Shown here in pieces: positions 23,113-30,382 of a stretch of 40,981 nucleotides of DNA. Made by a program: the position numbers and the translations under genes. The stretch spans positions 1-40,981 of the forward strand of contig NZ_JAGGOO010000066.1 of the NCBI RefSeq assembly GCF_018614415.1. The letters are read 5' to 3'. Under the pieces are notes generated by a model. It searched no databases. It was not told the DNA's origin and saw only the letters and a list, made by a program, of their open reading frames with translations. This DNA comes from Streptomyces sp. ISL-12 (lineage in GTDB: Bacteria > Actinomycetota > Actinomycetes > Streptomycetales > Streptomycetaceae). Position 1 is the stretch's first letter. Every line of letters starts with the position of its first letter.

Positions 23113-23651
23113 CGGCCCGGCTCCCGGTCAGGCCGCGGGAGCGGCAGCTCCCGGTGCAACTCCCTCAGCGCCGGAAGGTCCTGCTCCGGCCAGGTAGCCA
23201 CTCGCGGGCCGAGACAGACCCTCTGTGCCTCATCATCGATATCCAGCCACCGGCTAGCATGCAGACGTCGGAGTGCTCCCGTTCCAAGGCGGTGCAGCAC
23301 CTCTTCCCCGCGTCCGGGAATGAGCTGGTCTACTACATCCAGCACCTCGCGCGTCGTCGACGACTGTCCCGGCCACGGGATTCTCTGGACGTCGACCCAG
23401 CAGCAGCGCAGCGCCGCGGCCAGGACTCGGCTGGTCTCGTTAGGGAACTCCGCTGGGACCACCTGCATCCGCAGCTCGCGCAGCACGGCCGGAGTCACGT
23501 CATCGGGTGGGCGGGGCAGCAGCCAGCAGCGCTCACCCCCTTGCTCCACTAGTCGCGACATGCCTACCGGGGTTCTGGTCGCTGACGGCATGCGCAGCGG
23601 GCCTTCGGCTCGCGCCCTCGCCCACCAGAGCGCCGCCTCCTCACTAGTCAC
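23109..23651 (-). CDS. Small winged-helix-like protein of the SMC operon, 180 aa
   Basis: The GTG at 23651 overlaps the TGA of the kleisin-like gene; the longer frame upstream is antisense-like and rejected. The product has a basic N-terminal half (ALWWARARAEG) and ends in a helix-helix-wing arrangement (EEVLHRLGTGALRRLHASRW, LDIDDEAQRVCLGPRVATW) like a winged-helix domain. No catalytic motif is visible. With the next gene it could form a pair of unlike KITE-type subunits, as Nse1/Nse3 do in eukaryotic SMC5/6. Alternatively it could be a DNA-binding accessory factor. Confidence 0.65.
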   Translation of the reverse strand: MTSEEAALWWARARAEGPLRMPSATRTPVGMSRLVEQGGERCWLLPRPPDDVTPAVLRELRMQVVPAEFPNETSRVLAAALRCCWVDVQRIPWPGQSSTTREVLDVVDQLIPGRGEEVLHRLGTGALRRLHASRWLDIDDEAQRVCLGPRVATWPEQDLPALRELHRELPLPRPDREPGR

Positions 23652-24859
23652 ATGTGCCTCCGCTCTCGCTCGAACACGCCAGGAGTAAGCCAGGACGGCA
23701 CGCTGCCCGCCCGTACCTGGACCGGGCCAGACCATGCCAGCCGGTAGCCGAGCCGGTCGTTGTTGCTCGCAGCAACTAAGTCGGCCAGCACTCGGCGCGC
23801 CGTCACCCAGTTCATGCCCGACAGCAATTGCTCGACCGCAATAGAGTCCCGGCCACTGAGCACCTCTTCGGCAACTCCCGCCAGTCGCTCGGCCTCTGCG
23901 TCTGACCATTCCTGGGAGGGCTGCTCATCGCCATCGGAAATCCGGGAACGCGGCGGCGTCGAGCGGCTGCCGTTCGGCTGCGACCTGCCAGCAACAGCCA
24001 CTACCAGGTCGGCGACATCGTGCCACGGGGAAGGCGCGTCGAAGACTTGATCAGCCAGGACCGCCGCGAGCTCATCCACGGTTGCCCGCCGCGCGAAGCG
24101 CTGCCACATCTCGGGGGGCAGCAGGTTCAGCGCCCTCGTGGTCCCCGCTGCGGTCATCAGGCGTGCCGACGCGTTCGTCGAAGCATCTTCGTAGGCTGCG
24201 ATCGCCGACCGCAGCTCCCCGCACATGCGGCTGAGCTCCGGCCAGAACTCCAGCAAGATCTCATGCACCGCAGACGCCTGGTCAATGAGCGTCTTCGCGT
24301 TCCACAGCAGCGGCGCGCGCTCCCGCAGCGCCTCCACGGTGCCGCCGACGGTCAGCGCCACGAGCTCGGCGACGAGGAGCCGGAGCGCCGTGGTTATTCC
24401 GACGACAACCTCAAGGGCTTCCTCGGGTGTACCCTGCCCTCCCTCCAGCCTGATCTTCTCCATCGTCAGAAGCTGGTGCAATTCCGACTGGCCCCCGCGA
24501 ACCAGCATCCGCTGAACGAACAGCATCGACACGTAGCTAGTGAACGAGGCCCGGTACTCGCGCTGGTAGGGCTTATCAAACGCGGGCTGGATCGCTCCAA
24601 GCTTCCGCAGGACACCCAGCCGGTTGTCGATCACCTCTTCCGGGAAGGCGGAACATGCCGCCCGGATCTGTTCAGCTGTCAGCCCGTCCTCACCCGCGCG
24701 GGCAAACGCAGCGAACAGCGTGTCCGCCAGTCGGAACAGAGCCGCGTCATCGATCGCCGCGTTCGCCTGGCGCGCAAGGACGGCGACTATCTGCTCGAAG
24801 ACAGAAACAACGGCTTGCTCGGCCGCCACTGCTTCCAGTCCAAACTGCTCGTCCACCAC
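23648..24859 (-). CDS. Kleisin-like subunit (MukF/MksF/JetA-like), first gene of the SMC operon
   Basis: The 403-aa product has winged-helix-like domains at both ends. The first is at about 55-115 (GLTAEQIRAACSAFPEEVID, NRLGVLRKLGAIQPAF), then SYVSMLFVQRMLVRGG. The middle is helical (about 130-270) with a polar disordered linker (SRSTPPRSRISDGDEQPSQE). The second is at the C-terminus (IAVEQLLSGMNWVTARRVLA). A two-winged-helix bridge of this kind is the layout of MukF-type kleisins that link the two SMC heads. Two adjacent GTG codons (24859, 24856) can start it, with AGGA upstream. It opens a tightly packed leftward operon. Confidence 0.65.
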   Translation of the reverse strand: MVDEQFGLEAVAAEQAVVSVFEQIVAVLARQANAAIDDAALFRLADTLFAAFARAGEDGLTAEQIRAACSAFPEEVIDNRLGVLRKLGAIQPAFDKPYQREYRASFTSYVSMLFVQRMLVRGGQSELHQLLTMEKIRLEGGQGTPEEALEVVVGITTALRLLVAELVALTVGGTVEALRERAPLLWNAKTLIDQASAVHEILLEFWPELSRMCGELRSAIAAYEDASTNASARLMTAAGTTRALNLLPPEMWQRFARRATVDELAAVLADQVFDAPSPWHDVADLVVAVAGRSQPNGSRSTPPRSRISDGDEQPSQEWSDAEAERLAGVAEEVLSGRDSIAVEQLLSGMNWVTARRVLADLVAASNNDRLGYRLAWSGPVQVRAGSVPSWLTPGVFERERRHM

Positions 24860-25213
24860 TGAACCGTTCCTGGTTGTGTCCTGGCTCTAGGGTTGAGGTT
24901 CCAGCTGCGATATTGCAGGGGTGGGTAGAGCCCTGTCTCATGTTTGACGGGCAGGTTCTCGTAACAGGAAAGGGCAACGCTCCCGCCGACCTCATCACCC
25001 CCAGTCCCACCCGCAGCACGTAGGGTAGCTGATCTGATGGAAAGGTCGCAGGCAGATGACGGCGCCCAGAGGTGCGGCAACGCCGAGACTATGGTGCTCA
25101 ATCCGGGCAAAGTCTGTGCACACAAGACGCACCAGTGGCTGGGGCGATATCCGTGCCTCCGCTCAATATCGAGCGGAGGCACGGCTCCTTAAGCGGGCTT
25201 GCCGGCCTCCGCC
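24860..25213. promoter_or_regulatory. Intergenic region carrying the SMC-operon promoter
   Basis: This 354-bp stretch separates the relaxase 3' end from the kleisin-like gene and holds no gene. It must contain the leftward promoter of the SMC-kinase operon, but no confident -35/-10 pair could be picked. The relaxase terminator hairpin (25151-25184) lies at its right side. Confidence 0.4.
25151..25184. terminator. Perfect 14-bp terminator hairpin after the relaxase gene
   Basis: ccgtgcctccgctc and gagcggaggcacgg flank a 6-nt AT-rich loop (aatatc). It starts 30 bp after the relaxase stop in the direction of transcription and insulates the mobilization genes from the SMC operon. Confidence 0.75.
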
Positions 25214-26917
25214 TCACCGTCCCCTTCGCAGGGATTGTGGCTGGAAGTGATCGGCCACCGGTGTGGCTGGCGGGTTGGCCATGGCGGAGACGAAAGACGT
25301 GCCGTAGACGGTGCTTCGCTGGCAAGCCGCTTGTGCTCGCAGGTTCGGTTGAGCGGTGATGCGCCAGTTGAGGACCTCGGCGGGGTGTTCGGCGCTGTCG
25401 AGTTCCCGCTGGGTGCCCACCTCGGCCAGGAGGCGTCGGGGGTTGTGGCCGGCGGTTTCGGCGTGGGCGAGGGATGTGGTCAGGGCGGTCCAGGTGGGGT
25501 CGGCGAGGATTCGGTCGGCGTGGTTGGGGAGGGCCGCGCGCACGTCCTGCTCGAAGCGGCGGGCGGTTGTGGCTCGTGGTGCGCGGTGGGTCAGGTCCGC
25601 CAGGACAGGTGTGGCGGCCTGCTGGTAGCCCGCCTGGAGGTGGCGGAAGGCGTCTTCGGCCGCAGCGGCCTGCTGTTCGTGGCCGCGCTGTTCGTGCCAC
25701 TTGGCGGCGGCGCGGGCCAGGTGCAGGGTGGCGAAGAGCAGGGCGATGGCGAGTCCGCCCGGCTCGTTGGAGGTGTAGGCGAGTTCCTTGGCGGCCTTGC
25801 GTAGGGCGGTGGCGGCTTGGTGGTCGGCGCGGGTGGCGGAGCGGCGGGCGCGGTTGAACGCCATCGCCGCCGCCTGCAGTTCCGCCCGGTGTGGGCCGGT
25901 CGTGGCGCCGGCGATGTTGTACAGGGCGTCGCCGAAGGCGGCCAGGTGGCCCTGGGCGGCGGCATCGTCATCGGAGTCGAGGACGGTGCGTGCGGTGTGG
26001 ATGGCGGTGGTGGTGTGGCGCCATGGGGCGGCGGGGTCCGCCACATGCCGGGGGTGGTCGGCCATCTCCTGGCCGGGGAGGCGTTCGCGTAGGCGGTTGA
26101 TGGAGAGGTCGGGGGCGAGTTTGGAGCCGCCGTACCAGACGGGTTCGCCGGCCGCGTTGGTGTCGTTGGGGGCGGCGAGGCTGTAGCCGATCACGTCGCC
26201 GGTCTCGGGGCCGAGTCGTGTCTTGACCTTGATGCCGAGGGACTGCAGCACGGTGAAGTAGTCGGCTTCGTTGTGTACGGCGGCGGCGACCGCGTACGCC
26301 TGCTCTCGCAGCCAGTGCCGTGCCGTGACCGTCTGGCCCTGGCGTTCCGCCTTGGCGCGTTCGGCGCCGGTGGGGGTGCGGGGCGCGGTGAGGTCGCCGG
26401 ACTTCAGGCGGCGCAGGCCGAACTCGGCTTCGATCTTGCGGCACTCGGCTTGGGCCCGCTGTCCGTCGTGGTGGGTGCGGGGGCGGCGTCCGTCGGCGCG
26501 GACGGTGGTGGCCATGATGTGGATGTGGTCGTCGGCGTGGCGTACCGCGATCCACCGACATGCCTTCTCGTCGCCGTCGGGGGCGATGCCGGTGGCGTGG
26601 ACGATGCGGCGGGCGACTTCGGCCCACTCGGTGTCGGTGAGGTAGCGGTCGCCGGGCGCGGTGCGGACGGGGCAGTGCCAGACGTGCTGGGGCGGTTTCT
26701 TGCCGCCCAGTTCGCGGGTGCGCAGGTCGACGTGGTGGTCGAGGCGCTTGGCGAGCTGGGAGTAGGTGGCTGTCGGGTTACGGCCCGGGTCGGGGGCGCC
26801 GGCCATGTCCCAGGCGGCGACGATGTGAGGGTCCGTGTGTTCGTCTCGGCGGCCGGGGCCGAAGAGGTAGACGATCAGTCCGCGGGTGTTGGAGCCGGTG
26901 GAGACGTCAGGAACCAT
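25214..26917 (-). CDS. MOB-type relaxase
   Basis: The 567-aa protein has an N-terminal HUH relaxase domain: RGLIVYLFGPGRRDEHTDPH with candidate nicking Tyr17, then the metal-binding triad HADDHIHIMATTVR (H127, H131, H133). The C-terminal half is helical and Ala-rich (LHLARAAAKWHEQRGHEQQA), typical of actinobacterial relaxases. It would nick oriT and lead a single DNA strand into a recipient through a T4SS supplied elsewhere. Its ATG overlaps the end of the MobC-like gene by 11 bp, so the two are made together. Confidence 0.88.
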   Translation of the reverse strand: MVPDVSTGSNTRGLIVYLFGPGRRDEHTDPHIVAAWDMAGAPDPGRNPTATYSQLAKRLDHHVDLRTRELGGKKPPQHVWHCPVRTAPGDRYLTDTEWAEVARRIVHATGIAPDGDEKACRWIAVRHADDHIHIMATTVRADGRRPRTHHDGQRAQAECRKIEAEFGLRRLKSGDLTAPRTPTGAERAKAERQGQTVTARHWLREQAYAVAAAVHNEADYFTVLQSLGIKVKTRLGPETGDVIGYSLAAPNDTNAAGEPVWYGGSKLAPDLSINRLRERLPGQEMADHPRHVADPAAPWRHTTTAIHTARTVLDSDDDAAAQGHLAAFGDALYNIAGATTGPHRAELQAAAMAFNRARRSATRADHQAATALRKAAKELAYTSNEPGGLAIALLFATLHLARAAAKWHEQRGHEQQAAAAEDAFRHLQAGYQQAATPVLADLTHRAPRATTARRFEQDVRAALPNHADRILADPTWTALTTSLAHAETAGHNPRRLLAEVGTQRELDSAEHPAEVLNWRITAQPNLRAQAACQRSTVYGTSFVSAMANPPATPVADHFQPQSLRRGR

Positions 26918-27593
26918 GCGCGGTGCCTTCCGTCAGGAGCTGGTCGATCAGTCGGTAGCTGCTCTCGGCTGCTTGCTCGACTCGGGCTAGCACCGCCTCG
27001 GCACGATCGGGCACGGTTCCTCGGTGGATGGCTGCGGTGATCTGGTTGAGGTTGCCACCGATGCGGTTCAGCGCGACCGTGTGTGCCTCGACAGCCTCGA
27101 TCAGCGGACGGACCGGGTCGTCCTCCGGGCTGCCGACCAGCCCTGCCTTGCCGAGGGCGACGGCGAGGGCGGCGTCGCCGACGAATCCGGCGAACTTCTG
27201 CCCGCGCTGGTGAGCTGCGGCGCTGATCACGCCGACCGCGGTTCGCGTGAAGCGGATGGTCTTCTCCTGGTCGCGCTTCTCCACGGTGCGCTTGCGGTTC
27301 ATCAGGGCGGGCAGGACGGGGGCGTCGAGTTCCCGCCAGGAGGGCTGCTCGACAGGCGGTTGGACGTCGGTCGGTGGCTGGGTGCGGAGGGCGGCGGAGT
27401 CGGCTATGACCCCATCCGGCTCGGGCGCCCCCTGGCGCCCGGCCTTCTCCTCCGCCACCCCTGGGGCGGGGGCAAGCGCGGACGAAGCCTCGTTAGAGGC
27501 TCGTTCGCTCCAGCTTGCTGCTGATCGGCGGGTCAGGCCGAAGAATCCCTTGCGGCCGCGGGCGGGGACGTTGTCGGTGCTCGTTTCGGGCAT
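26907..27593 (-). CDS. MobC-like relaxosome accessory protein
   Basis: The 228-aa product has a variable Ser/Ala/Pro-rich N-terminal half. Its C-terminal half has the MobC pattern: KTIRFTRTAVGVISAAAHQR (ribbon-helix-helix-like), then LNRIGGNLNQITAAIHRGTV, the signature of the family. MobC proteins open or bend DNA at the nick site to help the relaxase. The candidate oriT lies immediately upstream. The ATG has a GGAG box at good spacing. Confidence 0.85.
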   Translation of the reverse strand: MPETSTDNVPARGRKGFFGLTRRSAASWSERASNEASSALAPAPGVAEEKAGRQGAPEPDGVIADSAALRTQPPTDVQPPVEQPSWRELDAPVLPALMNRKRTVEKRDQEKTIRFTRTAVGVISAAAHQRGQKFAGFVGDAALAVALGKAGLVGSPEDDPVRPLIEAVEAHTVALNRIGGNLNQITAAIHRGTVPDRAEAVLARVEQAAESSYRLIDQLLTEGTAHGS

Positions 27594-27635
27594 GGTGCTG
27601 CTCCGGTGGTCATGTGCGGTGGGGCTTCGTCACGT

Positions 27636-27755
27636 CCGTCGCATCCGTCCCGTAGCTGGTCAGCACAGGTACGGAGACGGTCGCAGGTACGGAGTGATCC
27701 GTATCGGCAAGGAACTCCGTCCCCGCGCTGACCTGCGCGGGGACGGATGCGACGG
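27636..27755. other. Candidate oriT: nested inverted and direct repeats upstream of mobC
   Basis: The gap between the DUF3631 gene and mobC carries four repeat structures. A 16-bp inverted repeat (ccgtcgcatccgtccc 27636-27651 / 27740-27755) spans 88 bp. Two copies of caggtacggag lie 18 bp apart (27666, 27684). A short pair ccgtatc/gatacgg is at 27699/27759. A perfect 13-bp hairpin is at 27716-27747 with loop tgacct. Such nested repeats beside mob genes are typical of transfer origins. The hairpin alone could also terminate the DUF3631 transcript. Confidence 0.5.
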
Positions 27756-27773
27756 ATTGATACGGAGCTGGTG

Positions 27774-29393
27774 TCAGCGCGTGGGCCTGGGGCCGGCAGG
27801 CCCGCCGGGCGGGCCGATGGGCAGCGTCCCGGACGGAGGGGCCAGTGGCTTGCCCTGGGCTCGACGTGCGACCACGGTCTCGCCGGCTACGGGTGCCGGT
27901 GGGACGGGGTCGGGGCAGTAGCGGGCCCAGGCGTCGAGGAACTGGTTACGGGCGTACGCCTTGGCCTGCCTGCCGTTCTCGAAACGGTGGTTGGCCGGGC
28001 TGATGCCGAAGTCGCGCAGCAGGTTGGCCAGGTGGTAGGCATTCAGGCCCTTCGTCCCGTACTCGGCCCACGGCGCCTCGGCATCCTGGATGAGCGCGGC
28101 GAGCAGGTCCTGGCTTCGCAGCGCCTCCTGGTCGCCCTGTTGCTCGAAGACTCGGCGGATGTCCCGCAGCAGCCGGGTCTTCAGTGTCGTCTGCTCGTCC
28201 TGGACCACCTCGTTGCGCGTCATCGCCAGGCAGGCCGCACGGGCCCGCGAGGGCCAGTGTCCGCCGGCCAGGTCGGCGACGATGACCAGCGGTTCCCACG
28301 TGTCGGCGGCCCGGTCTTCGACCGGCATCTGCGGAACCAAGCCCTCTGCGGTGCTCCGCAGCGGGGCCAGCCAGGCGGTCAGCCGGCCGCGCAGCGCGTT
28401 CAGTTCCGGTACGGAATACCGCGAGCGGAACGGGGCTATGCGCTCACCCGGCTTTCGCTTCTGCATGCGGAGCACGACCGCCCGGTCCATGATCGTGTCC
28501 GGCAGGTCGCCGATGCCCGCCAGCGCGGCCATGGCGAAGGTCGGGAACGCGGTCGCCTTGTGTTCCGGACCGGAGATCCGCCAGGCGGGGCGGTTGCGCT
28601 GGTGTCCGGCGTTCAGCAGGCCGCGCAGGTCCTCCTTGTCGCCGGCCTTCGGGCCGAAGATGGTGTCGGCCTCGTCCACCAGCAGCGTCGGCGGGTCCTC
28701 GCCGATGACGCGGAAGACCACCGCCGGCGAGGTGTTTACCGTCATCATCGGCTTGTGCACGGTCTCGTGGAGCACGTCCAGGACACGGGACTTGCCGCAG
28801 CCCTTCGTTGGTCCCACCACCGCCAAGCGCGGCGCGTGCTGGAGGGCGGGCTGGATGTGGGAGGCCGCCACCCACAGGGTGACCGCGGTCAGGGCCTCCT
28901 CGCTCGGCAGCACGACGTACCGGCCGATCGCGGCGCGCAGCTCGTCCAGTACGGCGGTCTCGTCCTGGTCCCGGTCCGCCGTGAGGTTGACACTCTCGCG
29001 GTCCCCAGTTCCCCGTCCGGGTCCGGGGACCGTCCCCGGAGCACCGTGGTCAACCCGGACCGGCGGTCCGGGTTCGCCGTCCGACTGACCGGAATTCTCC
29101 GTCCGGTCCTCGGCTTCCGGACCGGGCCCATGGTCCGAGTTCCCGGTCCGGTCCGGTAGGCCGCTGAGCTGCGCGTTCTCCGTCGGTCCGGGTTCCTGGT
29201 CCGGGTTGACCGGATCTCCGGTCCGGGTTTCGGTCGCGGGTCGGTCCGGTCGATCGTCGGTCCCGAGAAGGGCGGGCCGGCCGTCCGCTCGGTCCGGGTT
29301 GAGCCACGGGATGCCCTGGCCGGGGACCGCGGCGGCAGGCCAGACGGCCTTGTGGGATGTGTTCGAGGTGGCGGGGGACGTAGAGTCCTCCAT
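27774..29393 (-). CDS. DUF3631 domain P-loop ATPase
   Basis: The 539-aa protein begins with about 140 disordered Pro/Gly/Asp-rich residues, then an AAA+-like ATPase with Walker A VVGPTKGCGKSRVLD and Walker B PPTLLVDEADTIFGP. The DUF3631 region follows (LPDTIMDRAVVLRMQKRKPG, GTKGLNAYHLANLLRDFGIS). DUF3631 proteins occur on plasmids and phage-like elements, often as the replication-linked helicase or primase-like gene. It sits between the excisionase-like gene and the mobilization genes. The disordered segment is encoded by a dense repeat array. A role in element replication is inferred, not shown. Confidence 0.8.
   Translation of the reverse strand: MEDSTSPATSNTSHKAVWPAAAVPGQGIPWLNPDRADGRPALLGTDDRPDRPATETRTGDPVNPDQEPGPTENAQLSGLPDRTGNSDHGPGPEAEDRTENSGQSDGEPGPPVRVDHGAPGTVPGPGRGTGDRESVNLTADRDQDETAVLDELRAAIGRYVVLPSEEALTAVTLWVAASHIQPALQHAPRLAVVGPTKGCGKSRVLDVLHETVHKPMMTVNTSPAVVFRVIGEDPPTLLVDEADTIFGPKAGDKEDLRGLLNAGHQRNRPAWRISGPEHKATAFPTFAMAALAGIGDLPDTIMDRAVVLRMQKRKPGERIAPFRSRYSVPELNALRGRLTAWLAPLRSTAEGLVPQMPVEDRAADTWEPLVIVADLAGGHWPSRARAACLAMTRNEVVQDEQTTLKTRLLRDIRRVFEQQGDQEALRSQDLLAALIQDAEAPWAEYGTKGLNAYHLANLLRDFGISPANHRFENGRQAKAYARNQFLDAWARYCPDPVPPAPVAGETVVARRAQGKPLAPPSGTLPIGPPGGPAGPRPTR
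29065..29300. repeat. Iteron-like GGTCCGGGTT array inside the DUF3631 gene
   Basis: Five exact copies of GGTCCGGGTT (29065, 29185, 29198, 29220, 29291), with further GGTCCGG cores in both orientations between 29020 and 29250, all within the disordered coding segment. One pair forms an 8-bp hairpin (cccggacc ggc ggtccggg). Iterons inside rep genes are known from Streptomyces plasmids. Confidence 0.5.
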
Positions 29394-29541
29394 CGGCGTT
29401 CCTCTCAGGTGAGGGACGGGACGTGCAAGGTCCCGCCTCTCACCAGTTCGTTCGTTCAGGGATGGGCGGCGTGCAGGGGAATCTCCGGCCCTCGGCGTTG
29501 GCGCGCCGGGGGCCGTTGCTGTGTCTGGGCCTGTCGGCGGC

Positions 29542-29736
29542 TCACGAGGCCAGGCCCCACTCGTCCTGGCCCTCGATCAGCGTGCGCTCGTAGCGCAGCA
29601 GCTCGGCCTCGGGATAGAGCACCCGCTTGCCGACCTTGATGCCGCGCGGCCCCTTCTTGATCTGGCGCCAGTAGCGGACGGTGCTCTCGGCTGTGCGGTA
29701 GCGCTCGGCGACCTCGGCGGTGGTCAGGTATCGCAT
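29542..29736 (-). CDS. Excisionase-like MerR-type helix-turn-helix protein
   Basis: This 64-aa protein is a single winged helix-turn-helix: MRYLTTAEVAERYRTAESTV, RYWRQIKKGPRGIKVGKRVL and YPEAELLRYE. Stand-alone proteins of this type next to tyrosine integrases act as Xis, bending DNA to favour excision, or as small activators. It is divergent from the XRE regulator and upstream of the DUF3631 gene on the same strand. Confidence 0.85.
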   Translation of the reverse strand: MRYLTTAEVAERYRTAESTVRYWRQIKKGPRGIKVGKRVLYPEAELLRYERTLIEGQDEWGLAS

Positions 29737-29857
29737 GCATTCCTATTCGACTAGGTGGCGATTCGATCTGCATAGAGTTGTACCCGACGATCCCCGGTTA
29801 CCCAAATCGGGAAGCCCATGTTTCAATTGGGATAGCGACGGTGATGGTGGAGGTTCG
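29737..29857. promoter_or_regulatory. Divergent control region between xis-like and regulator genes
   Basis: These 121 bp separate the leftward (xis, DUF3631, mob) and rightward (regulator, int) arms. The region is clearly AT-richer than its surroundings. It carries attcga direct repeats (29753 and 29761) and a loose inverted pair, acccaaat (29800-29807) and attgggat (29826-29833), suitable as operator halves for the XRE regulator. A GGAGG box precedes the ATG at 29858. Confidence 0.45.
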
Positions 29858-30358
29858 ATGTCAGGCGACAGGCCCGAGGGCGGCGAGGTGCCGCTTCTCT
29901 ACAGCGAGGGGAACGTGGCCGCGCGCGTGGCCCTGGAGCGCGAGGTCAGAGGGTGGAGCACGACCGAGCTGGCCGAGCGGGTGACCAGAGCCGGCGTCAA
30001 GATGAACCAGACTGCGGTCTGGCGCATCGAGAACGGCACCCCTCGCCGGCGCATCAACCTCGACGAGGCCCTCGCCTTCACCCGCGTCTTCGAGCTCCCT
30101 CTCGAAGAGCTGATGTCGCCGCCCCTGGAGGGGCTCGACATCGACAGTCGGCGCCTCGTCCAGGAGGCCGTCGAGGCGTTCTACGAGGCCCGAGACGCGC
30201 GCGACCGCCTCCACCACGCCGTGGTCGCCATCGCCGACCACATCAAGGCCCACCCCGACAGCTCGCGGGCGATCCACGAGCAGTGCCTCCGCCTCATGGG
30301 CGACGAGCGCGACGCTCGCACGCTCAGCAACGACATCGCGGACGGCGGCCACTACTGA
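29858..30358 (+). CDS. XRE-family regulator of the element
   Basis: The 166-aa protein has an N-terminal helix-turn-helix (EVRGWSTTELAERVTRAGVK, then MNQTAVWRIENGTPRRRINL) and a helical C-terminal half that may dimerise (VEAFYEARDARDRLHHAVVA). ATG 29858 with GGAGG just upstream is preferred over longer frames. It lies 24 bp before the integrase gene and probably controls the switch between integrated and excised states, either as repressor of the divergent promoters or as activator of int. Confidence 0.85.
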   Translation: MSGDRPEGGEVPLLYSEGNVAARVALEREVRGWSTTELAERVTRAGVKMNQTAVWRIENGTPRRRINLDEALAFTRVFELPLEELMSPPLEGLDIDSRRLVQEAVEAFYEARDARDRLHHAVVAIADHIKAHPDSSRAIHEQCLRLMGDERDARTLSNDIADGGHY

Positions 30359-30382
30359 CAACCGACACGAAGGAAGGGCCAC

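Noticed and set aside
23652..23909. N-terminal extension of the 180-aa gene to 266 aa
   Set aside because: The extra part overlaps the kleisin-like gene in another frame and reads as Arg/Gly-rich shadow sequence; GTG 23651 overlaps the upstream stop as in its neighbours.
16811..24859. Calling the operon a standard Wadjet (JetABCD) system
   Set aside because: No Toprim-type JetD nuclease is visible, the SMC protein differs at the signature region, and a kinase is coupled instead.
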